From Bacteroidota bacterium (lineage in GTDB: Bacteria; Bacteroidota; Bacteroidia; Bacteroidales; FEN-979): a stretch of DNA of 5,231 bases. Shown here one piece after another: positions 1 through 4,745 of the stretch. The stretch covers positions 1-5,231 of the forward strand of contig JAPLDN010000211.1 in the NCBI GenBank assembly GCA_026391755.1, in the 5' to 3' direction. Position numbers and translations under genes: made by a program. The first letter of the stretch is position 1; the number at the start of each line of letters is the position of its first letter. Under the pieces are notes generated by a model. The model did no database searches, was not told where the DNA came from, and saw only the letters and a list, made by a program, of their open reading frames with translations.

Positions 1-542
1 AACAGATCCACTTCGTGGCAGACGAAAAAAGTTTTTCCAAAATCCTGTTCACACCCGAAGTCAATATTATTAAAATCACGATTGACGGAAAAGAATACGA
101 CACTATTTACCAGGAAGTCCAGTTCCACCCGGTAACCGACAAACTGTTGCATGTCGATTTCCTGCAACTGACGCCCGATAAGCCGGTGGTTATTGCCATC
201 CCGGTAAAATCAGAAGGAGTGTCCCCTGGTGTTCTCAAAGGCGGACGCCTTGAGAAAAAATTGCGCAAGGTCAAGATAAAAGCTCTGGCAAAAGACCTGC
301 CCGAATTCATCATGATCAACATCAGTTCAATGGAAATCGGTGATTCAGTGAAGATTGGCGACCTGAAGATCGACAACGTCACATTCCTTGATGCACCAAA
401 TAACGTGGTTATCGCTGTTCGCACGGCCCGCCAGGTTATCGAAGAAGTTGTTCCGGGTGCTGAAGCTGCTGTTGAAGGAGCTGAAGGAGCTGAGAAGAAA
501 GAAGAAGGGAAGAAGGAAGAAGGCAAGAAGGAAGGAAAGTAA
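1..542 (+). CDS. rplY: 50S ribosomal protein L25 (TL5/Ctc-type), 5' end outside the window
   Basis: L25 binds 5S rRNA in the central protuberance of the large ribosomal subunit; the longer two-domain form is also called general stress protein Ctc. The visible part has 179 codons. The frame is open to the left edge (Q-I-H-F before V-A-D-E-K), so the GTG at position 15 is internal and roughly 40 N-terminal residues are missing (estimate from family knowledge). The end of the 5S-binding barrel is seen at about 126-167 (HPVTDKLLHVDFLQ). It is followed by the second, Ctc-specific domain to about 428 (IPVKSEGVSPGVLKGG, then FIMINISSMEIGDSVKIGDL). The gene ends in a low-complexity Ala/Glu/Lys/Gly tail (about 432-539) with GKKEE repeats, common in Bacteroidota L25. 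The stop is TAA at 540-542, followed by a strong terminator. Family assignment is firm; only the start is unseen. Confidence 0.95.
   Translation, partial: QIHFVADEKSFSKILFTPEVNIIKITIDGKEYDTIYQEVQFHPVTDKLLHVDFLQLTPDKPVVIAIPVKSEGVSPGVLKGGRLEKKLRKVKIKALAKDLPEFIMINISSMEIGDSVKIGDLKIDNVTFLDAPNNVVIAVRTARQVIEEVVPGAEAAVEGAEGAEKKEEGKKEEGKKEGK
492..539 (+). repeat. Homopurine low-complexity tract encoding the L25 Lys/Glu tail
   Basis: An unbroken purine run of 32 bases (492-523), one C at 524, then 15 more purines (525-539). It is built from imperfect GAAGAA/GGAAGAAG units and encodes the repeats EKKEEGKKEEGKKEGK at the L25 C-terminus. Such tracts slip easily, so tail length is likely to vary between strains. 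This is a compositional repeat within the gene, not a separate element. Confidence 0.7.
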
Positions 543-570
543 TCCCTTATTCAAACATAATTTTATAAAG

Positions 571-600
571 ACGCCGGGCGAAAGTCCGGCGTTTTTGTTT
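571..600 (+). terminator. Intrinsic terminator of the L25 gene
   Basis: A 9-bp stem pairs 571-579 with 584-592 (ACGCCGGGC with GTCCGGCGT, one G-U pair) and closes on a GAAA tetraloop (580-583). It is followed on the plus strand by TTTTT-G-TTT (592-600). It lies 28 bases after the L25 stop. The minus strand has only a weak T-run after the same stem (CTTTAT), so it may also slow transcripts coming from the convergent helicase gene, whose stop lies 16 bases away. The primary direction is plus. Confidence 0.9.
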
Positions 601-615
601 AAATAACGGGCTGTC

Positions 616-1782
616 TTAATTTCTCGGTTTCCAGGCCCTGTATTCAGGAGCCTCGCCGAATTGTTTGGGGACCTCTCCTTTATGAACAGATTTCCCAAGA
701 AGATTCTCAATGGCCTGGAATTTCCTTTGTTCTTTCGGACTGATGAAGGTGACGGCTATGCCTGAAGCTGCGGCACGCGCGGTTCGCCCTATACGGTGGA
801 TATAATCCTCTGCATCATGGGGCACATCGTAATTGACCACCATGTCGATGTTTTCGACATCGATCCCGCGTGAGACGATATCGGTGGCGACAAGTACATT
901 CAGTGTTTTGTTGCGGAAGCGGTTAAGCACTTCTTCCCTCTCCTTTTGTTCCAGGTCGCTGTGTATTTCCGATACGTTAAGTCCCATTTGCAGAAGGGCA
1001 CGGCTAAGGATCTTCGTCGAACTTTTAGTGGAACAGAACACGAGAACAGTCCGCCCTTTTGCACCCTGTAAAAGGTACTGGGTAAGAGGCAGCTTCTGGT
1101 TGTCGTAAACCGAATAGGCCAGCTGAAGTATTTTCTCGGCCGGTTTTGACATCGCTATGTTGATCTCTACAGGGTTTTTCAGGATTTTCTGGGCCATCTG
1201 CCTGATCCCTTTGGGCATGGTTGCCGAGAACATCAGGGTTTGCCTTTCTTTTGGCAACAGGTTCACGAGCTTCATGATATCATCATAGAACCCCATATCG
1301 AGCATGCGGTCGGCTTCATCAAGGATCAGGCATTCCACATTGGAAAAATCCACATACCCCATATTCACATGGGCGATCATCCTTCCCGGGGTGCAAATCA
1401 CCAGATCGGCCCCCTCGGTAAGCGCTTGTTTCTCGCGGCTGAAGACCATGCCTTCGGTGCCCCCGTAAATAGCGATGGAACTCACAGGGGTAAAGTAGGA
1501 AAGCCCTTCCATATGCTGGTCAATCTGCACAGCAAGTTCACGTGTAGGCACAATCACCAGGGCTCTCACATTTCCCCTGCTTTCGCCTGTCATTATTTTT
1601 TGGATGAGCGGAAGAAGGAAAGCGGCAGTCTTGCCGGTCCCTGTTTGCGCAGTGCCGATCAGGTCCATTCCCTGAAGGATTACAGGTATCGCCTGTTCCT
1701 GTATAGGGGTAGCGTTTTCAAATCCCAAAGCGTGGATTCCTTCACGAAGGTTAGGCTCAAAGCCAAATTCATCAAAATTCAT
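616..1782 (-). CDS. DEAD-box ATP-dependent RNA helicase, RhlE-like
   Basis: This is an ATP-dependent RNA-unwinding enzyme of the cytoplasm; relatives act in ribosome assembly, RNA decay and cold adaptation. All superfamily 2 DEAD motifs are intact in 388 residues: Q motif (TPIQ, Q28), motif I AQTGTGKT (45-52), Ia PTRELA (79-84), Ib TPGR (131-134), II DEAD (155-158), III SAT (186-188), IV VLVFCST (246-252), V ATDIVSRGID (299-308) and VI HRIGRTAR (329-336). The RMLDMGF sequence after DEAD and the overall spacing fit the RhlE branch. The protein stops about 50 residues after motif VI, without the long basic tail many RhlE-type enzymes carry. The ATG (1782-1780) overlaps the nitroreductase stop as ATGA, so it is probably the downstream, translationally coupled gene of that unit; no SD or own promoter is evident. 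Family certain, RhlE subgroup likely. Confidence 0.95.
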   Translation of the reverse strand: MNFDEFGFEPNLREGIHALGFENATPIQEQAIPVILQGMDLIGTAQTGTGKTAAFLLPLIQKIMTGESRGNVRALVIVPTRELAVQIDQHMEGLSYFTPVSSIAIYGGTEGMVFSREKQALTEGADLVICTPGRMIAHVNMGYVDFSNVECLILDEADRMLDMGFYDDIMKLVNLLPKERQTLMFSATMPKGIRQMAQKILKNPVEINIAMSKPAEKILQLAYSVYDNQKLPLTQYLLQGAKGRTVLVFCSTKSSTKILSRALLQMGLNVSEIHSDLEQKEREEVLNRFRNKTLNVLVATDIVSRGIDVENIDMVVNYDVPHDAEDYIHRIGRTARAAASGIAVTFISPKEQRKFQAIENLLGKSVHKGEVPKQFGEAPEYRAWKPRN

Positions 1783-2327
1783 ATGTAACTGTTAAATGAG
1801 CAAATCTGCTCTTTTTTCTTCCGGATCTTCTGCCGCGTTTCGGTTTTTGCCGGATAACCAACCGTGATGAGCAGCTCAGCTCTTTTCTTTTTAGGAATAC
1901 CTAAGAGCTGTTTTACCTTGGATTCATCGAACCAGCCCATGATACAGGTCCCCAGTCCTTCATCAGCAGCCTGAAGGCAGAAATGCTCAGCAGCTATCCC
2001 AACATCCATTAAAGTATAAGGTTTATCCTTCAAGACGGTGCCGAGTTTTGAAATGAGGTTGGGTTCTTCCCTCACAATAACAACCATCACCGGCGCCTGC
2101 CTCGTGAAATGGTTAAACCCGAGTAATTTGGCCGAAGCCGCATCGGCAACATTATTTTTAAGCTCAGGATCGGTGACAACAACAAGCTTCCATGGCTGTG
2201 CATTGCATGCTGAAGGTGCCAGCCTTACCGCTTCGATACAGCGATCAAGCTTTTCAGGCTCAAGCGGGCGGTTCGAATCATACGCCCTTGTGCTCTGGCG
2301 TTTGGAAACGAGTTCAAGAAAAGTCAT
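1779..2327 (-). CDS. Nitroreductase-family FMN-dependent oxidoreductase
   Basis: This is a predicted NAD(P)H-dependent flavoenzyme of the nitroreductase fold; members reduce nitro groups, quinones or flavins, and the substrate here cannot be read from sequence. It has 182 residues, normal for the short single-domain class. FMN-contacting signatures are present: KRQSTRAY (residues 9-16), APSACNAQPW (37-46) and GLGTCIMGWF (124-133), with a basic C-terminal segment around R169. The chosen start is the ATG at 2327-2325, giving MTFLELVSKRQSTR, the usual N-terminus for the family. An upstream ATG at 2393 in the same frame would add 22 unrelated residues and run through a hairpin and a -7 element, so I rejected it. 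The TGA (1781-1779) overlaps the helicase ATG by four bases, indicating co-translation. The promoter leaves almost no leader, and no SD is seen. Confidence 0.93.
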   Translation of the reverse strand: MTFLELVSKRQSTRAYDSNRPLEPEKLDRCIEAVRLAPSACNAQPWKLVVVTDPELKNNVADAASAKLLGFNHFTRQAPVMVVIVREEPNLISKLGTVLKDKPYTLMDVGIAAEHFCLQAADEGLGTCIMGWFDESKVKQLLGIPKKKRAELLITVGYPAKTETRQKIRKKKEQICSFNSYI

Positions 2328-2330
2328 ATG

Positions 2331-2338
2331 CAAAGATA
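2331..2338 (-). promoter_or_regulatory. Candidate Bacteroidota -7 element for the nitroreductase-helicase unit
   Basis: On the minus strand this reads TATCTTTG, an exact match to the Bacteroidota sigma-ABfr -7 consensus TAnnTTTG. It ends only three bases before the ATG at 2327, so transcripts would be leaderless or nearly so. No convincing -33 TTG box is visible at the expected 19-21 base spacing; that region overlaps the neighbouring hairpin arm (2357-2364). Confidence 0.6.
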
Positions 2339-2356
2339 CGAAATTCGCGATTCGGA

Positions 2357-2390
2357 AACCCTGAGAGTGAACCGGATCACGTTCAGGGTT
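2357..2390 (-). terminator. Hairpin at the EthD gene end, possible terminator or 3'-end structure
   Basis: The outer 8-bp stem is perfect: AACCCTGA at 2357-2364 pairs with TCAGGGTT at 2383-2390. A 2-base internal loop follows (2365-2366 against 2381-2382, one possible G-U), then an inner 4-bp stem (GTGA 2367-2370 with TCAC 2377-2380) and a 6-base loop. On the minus-strand transcript it begins at the last base of the EthD stop codon. Only TTT follows it, so it is not a textbook U-tract terminator. It may end or stabilise the EthD message, keeping it apart from the nitroreductase unit. Confidence 0.5.
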
Positions 2391-3097
2391 CACGATCTGA
2401 AGACCACTTCCCTCACAAGGTAGGTTTCTATTGTTTTGAAATCGAGGAAAGCATTTGTATCATTATAAACTTCGATCATGTGGGGAATAATCGTAACAGG
2501 GTTTCCGAAAAAGCTGAATGGATTAAGAAGGTGCATCCGCCTTCTGAAATGCTCTTCAACAATCCCTTCCCAGTGCTCGCTGCTGCCGGTAACGGAATCC
2601 AGAACCACATTACGGCTGTAATGCCATAAGGGATGGATCTTCAGAGACAACGGTGTGTGGCTGTTATGCCAGCGGTCCAGAAAAGCTTCATGGCTGGTAC
2701 CGGTTTTCCGCCTGAACAAGGTCAGCAGGCATACTCCAGGTGTTATTTCGAAATCAGGCCAGGTCTTTTGGTACTGCACAGGCAGGGCTTCCTCCACCGA
2801 CCAGGCTCCTGCAAGCCGGCCCGAAGGATTAATTGCATCCGATGCGCAATACGCGAGAAAACTTAGAAGTTCTTCCCCGGGAAATCCGCCTTCATAATAA
2901 ACCGAAAGCACTCCGATTTTACTTTTTCTGAAAGGAATGATCGATATAACAGGCGGGGTTGCATCGGTAAATGTGATATGGAGCTGAGGCGGATGGCACA
3001 TTTCATTGGCCTTCCCGGCAATCCGGAGCATGAAATCGGTAAATCCCGAATATGACTCCTTGGCCTGGCCCCTGAATATTATCATCAGTTTCTGCAT
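2390..3097 (-). CDS. EthD-domain-containing protein (dimeric alpha-beta barrel fold)
   Basis: EthD proteins are small ferredoxin-like alpha-beta barrel proteins named after a protein of the ethyl tert-butyl ether degradation cluster. Their biochemical role is mostly unknown, so no substrate is assigned. The protein has 235 residues with no signal peptide or membrane segment. The EthD signature lies in the C-terminal half: a strand LLTLFRRKTGTSHEAFLDRWH (124-144), then N-S-H-TPLSLKI (to about 154), with W143, H144 and H147 in the usual places. A closing strand ends in ETYLVREVVF (224-233). The N-terminal half starts MQKLMIIFRG and could be a second, diverged copy of the fold. ATG at 3097 follows a -7 element by 16 bases; no SD. 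It is the first gene of the minus-strand block, 62 bases before the nitroreductase, and is probably transcribed separately from it. The EthD call is good; the role is unknown. Confidence 0.85.
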   Translation of the reverse strand: MQKLMIIFRGQAKESYSGFTDFMLRIAGKANEMCHPPQLHITFTDATPPVISIIPFRKSKIGVLSVYYEGGFPGEELLSFLAYCASDAINPSGRLAGAWSVEEALPVQYQKTWPDFEITPGVCLLTLFRRKTGTSHEAFLDRWHNSHTPLSLKIHPLWHYSRNVVLDSVTGSSEHWEGIVEEHFRRRMHLLNPFSFFGNPVTIIPHMIEVYNDTNAFLDFKTIETYLVREVVFRS

Positions 3098-3113
3098 AAT
3101 CTTAAATTCAATG

Positions 3114-3121
3114 CAAAGATA
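3114..3121 (-). promoter_or_regulatory. Candidate Bacteroidota -7 element for the EthD gene
   Basis: The minus strand reads TATCTTTGCAT here, containing TAnnTTTG, and ends 16 bases before the ATG at 3097. The same 11-base string precedes the nitroreductase ATG, which supports both calls. A clear -33 TTG box is not seen at 19-21 bases upstream. Confidence 0.6.
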
Positions 3122-3198
3122 AAAACAATGCAGAAATCAGCAGGGTCTTAAAATTGAAGAAATCCCGATGTAGACATAAGTAAAGTCAATATTTCGTT

Positions 3199-3206
3199 TA
3201 ATTTTG
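3199..3206 (+). promoter_or_regulatory. Candidate Bacteroidota -7 element for pth
   Basis: TAATTTTG fits TAnnTTTG and lies 59 bases before the pth ATG, in the AT-rich divergent region between pth and the EthD gene. No matching -33 box is obvious. An 8-base degenerate match in AT-rich DNA can occur by chance, so this is weaker than the minus-strand ones. Confidence 0.4.
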
Positions 3207-3265
3207 AAAGCAATTCTGATCTCTAACTCAGTTCATCTGCGGATAACATTAATCTTTTTATAACT

Positions 3266-3856
3266 ATGAAATACCTAATCGTCGGGCTCGGGAATACAGG
3301 GGATGAATATGAAGATACCCGCCACAACATTGGTTTTATTATTGCAGATGCCCTGGCCCGGGAAGGGAAGGCCGTATTTAAAACTGAACGCCATGCTGCT
3401 ATGACAAAGCTGACGGTTAAAGGCCGCATCATGGTCGTGATCAAACCCACGACGTACATGAACCTCAGCGGGAAAGCCGTAAGGTACTGGATGCAGAAGG
3501 AAGACATCCCTCTTGAAAACATCCTGGTCATTGTGGATGACTTCGCCCTGCCCCTGGGATCCCTGAGGATGCGTAAAAAGGGCAGCGACGGAGGGCATAA
3601 CGGCCTTATCAGCATTATCGAGTATCTTGAATCCAATGAGTTTACGCGTATACGATTCGGCATCGGGAATGATTTTGCCAAAGGATACCAGGTTGATTAT
3701 GTGCTTGGCCGGTGGACCGATCAAGAAACAAAGACGCTCATCCCCCGGGTGAAAGAAGCTGTGGAGATGATCAGGAGTTTTGTTCTGATTGGCGCTGACA
3801 GGACAATGAATGTGTTTAACAAACGGGGGGATGGGAAAACTCCGAAGGAGGAATGA
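3266..3856 (+). CDS. pth: Peptidyl-tRNA hydrolase
   Basis: Pth is an essential cytoplasmic enzyme that cleaves the ester bond of peptidyl-tRNAs dropped from ribosomes, recycling tRNA. It has 196 residues, the normal bacterial length. Family hallmarks are all present: N-terminal strand KYLIVGLGNTG with N10, TRHNIGF with the catalytic base H20, PTTYMNLSG with N66, the acidic segment VDDFALPLG with D91 in the position of the E. coli catalytic-site Asp93, and GSDGGHNGL with H111 and N112. The segment FTRIRFGIGN (126-135) is also typical. The ATG at 3266 begins exactly at the family N-terminus. There is no SD; the leader is AT-rich, as usual in Bacteroidota. The amidase gene follows after 41 bases on the same strand, suggesting co-transcription. 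In many Bacteroidota pth directly follows the L25 gene; here three opposite-strand genes lie between. Confidence 0.97.
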   Translation: MKYLIVGLGNTGDEYEDTRHNIGFIIADALAREGKAVFKTERHAAMTKLTVKGRIMVVIKPTTYMNLSGKAVRYWMQKEDIPLENILVIVDDFALPLGSLRMRKKGSDGGHNGLISIIEYLESNEFTRIRFGIGNDFAKGYQVDYVLGRWTDQETKTLIPRVKEAVEMIRSFVLIGADRTMNVFNKRGDGKTPKEE

Positions 3857-3897
3857 CGTTATGGCGTAATGATCGTGATTGTAATAAAATCGAATAA

Positions 3898-4683
3898 ATG
3901 CGGATAGGGTTTGTACAGTTTGGTCCGGTTTTCGGGGAAAAGCAGATAAATTTCATTTCTGTTGAAACCCTGCTTGAAGGCTGCAAGGCCGATCTGATTG
4001 TTCTGCCTGAACTTTTTGCCACCGGATATGCCTTCCAGAGTAAGGAAGAAGCAGCATCCCATTCGGAAGTTCCCGGTGAAGAAACAAGCCTTTTTCTCAA
4101 GCATATTGCAGGGATTTGCAATGCCACGATTGTGGCAGGCTTTATTGAACGGGAAAACACGGACCTTTATAATTCAGCCATGATGGTTGATACTTCAGGG
4201 ATCATCGGCATTTACCGTAAACTCCCTTTGTTCACTAAGGAGAATTTATGGTTTTCTCCCGGGAACAGGGTTCCCCGGGTCTTTAAGGTAAAGGGTGTGA
4301 AGGTTGGTATAATGATCTGCTTCGACTGGATATTCCCTGAAACCTGCCGCACTCTCGCCCTGGGAGGGGCCCAGATCGTAGCCCATCCGTCAAACCTGGT
4401 CCTTCCCTGGGCCCAGCAGGCCATGATCACCCGTTGCCTCGAAAACAGGGTATTCGCTGTTACAGCCAACCGAATCGGAAGAGAACAAAGGGGAGAAGAT
4501 GATTTTACTTTTACAGGCCAGAGCCAGGTCACAGGCGTAAGGGGCGAGGTCCTTACTCTTGCTGATGATGATACAGCCTGCGTATTGATGGCCGGGATCG
4601 ATCCGGAACAGGCAACCGATAAATCGGTCAATCAGTATAACAACCTGTTCGCCGACCGCCGAAACAATTTTTATATCCTGTGA
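3898..4683 (+). CDS. Carbon-nitrogen hydrolase (nitrilase superfamily amidase)
   Basis: This is a predicted cytoplasmic thiol hydrolase that cleaves amide or nitrile C-N bonds, 261 residues. The Glu-Lys-Cys triad is visible: E38 in LIVLPELF, K108 in YRKLPLF and C141 in IMICFDWIFPE. Other supporting segments are AHPSNLVLPWAQQAM (162-176), ENRVFAVTANRIG (182-194), FTGQSQV (205-211) and the C-terminal FADRRNNFY (251-259). From memory the closest well-studied look is the compact nitrilase type of Pyrococcus (PH0642-like), sharing ICFDW-FPE, AHP-NLV and the DRR-Y tail, rather than YafV or plant nitrilases. The frequent KxHLF motif reads KLPLF here, with Pro for His. ATG at 3898, no SD, 41 bases after pth; the two probably share a transcript. 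Substrate not assignable; N-carbamoyl or omega-amide compounds are options. Confidence 0.92.
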   Translation: MRIGFVQFGPVFGEKQINFISVETLLEGCKADLIVLPELFATGYAFQSKEEAASHSEVPGEETSLFLKHIAGICNATIVAGFIERENTDLYNSAMMVDTSGIIGIYRKLPLFTKENLWFSPGNRVPRVFKVKGVKVGIMICFDWIFPETCRTLALGGAQIVAHPSNLVLPWAQQAMITRCLENRVFAVTANRIGREQRGEDDFTFTGQSQVTGVRGEVLTLADDDTACVLMAGIDPEQATDKSVNQYNNLFADRRNNFYIL

Positions 4684-4707
4684 AAAATCCGGATTGCCAT
4701 CGGGGCT

Positions 4708-4742
4708 AGTCGGCAGTCGGCAGTCACTAGTCACCAGTCACT
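4708..4742 (+). repeat. Intergenic 7-base tandem repeat array, five units
   Basis: Five consecutive heptamers are AGTCGGC, AGTCGGC, AGTCACT, AGTCACC and AGTCACT. AGTC is constant and the last three bases vary. The array fills most of the 62-base gap between the convergent amidase stop (4683) and DUF218 stop (4746). The AGTCAC units contain TAG or TGA in some frames, so this copy is not built for coding. The first 18 bases match 5023-5040 in inverted orientation at 16 of 18 positions. No U-tailed terminator is seen in this gap. Confidence 0.85.
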
Positions 4743-4745
4743 TAC

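Noticed and set aside
15..17. GTG as the start codon of the L25 gene
   Set aside because: The frame is open upstream and the preceding codons (Q-I-H-F) match the family, so the gene simply begins before the window.
1240..1788. Long plus-strand open frame (182 codons) opposite the helicase
   Set aside because: It is a mirror of the helicase gene, whose motifs are all intact on the minus strand; the His-rich product resembles no family.
2328..2393. Upstream ATG at 2393 extending the nitroreductase by 22 residues
   Set aside because: The extra residues resemble nothing in the family, and the stretch contains a hairpin and a -7 promoter element; the ATG at 2327 fits the family N-terminus.
2192..2897. 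Plus-strand open frames opposite the nitroreductase and EthD genes
   Set aside because: They overlap well-supported minus-strand genes and their products show no recognisable domain.
4692..4718. Hairpin GATTGCC (4692-4698) with GGCAGTC (4712-4718) as a terminator between the amidase and DUF218 genes
   Set aside because: It has only seven pairs including a G-U, a 13-base loop and no following T-run; more likely a by-product of the repeat.
4390..4734. Minus-strand open frame of 114 codons opposite the amidase
   Set aside because: It is a shadow of the amidase gene; it reads through the heptamer array and has no family features.
4708..4742. CRISPR array
   Set aside because: The units are 7 bases with no spacers and no cas genes nearby; this is a simple tandem repeat.
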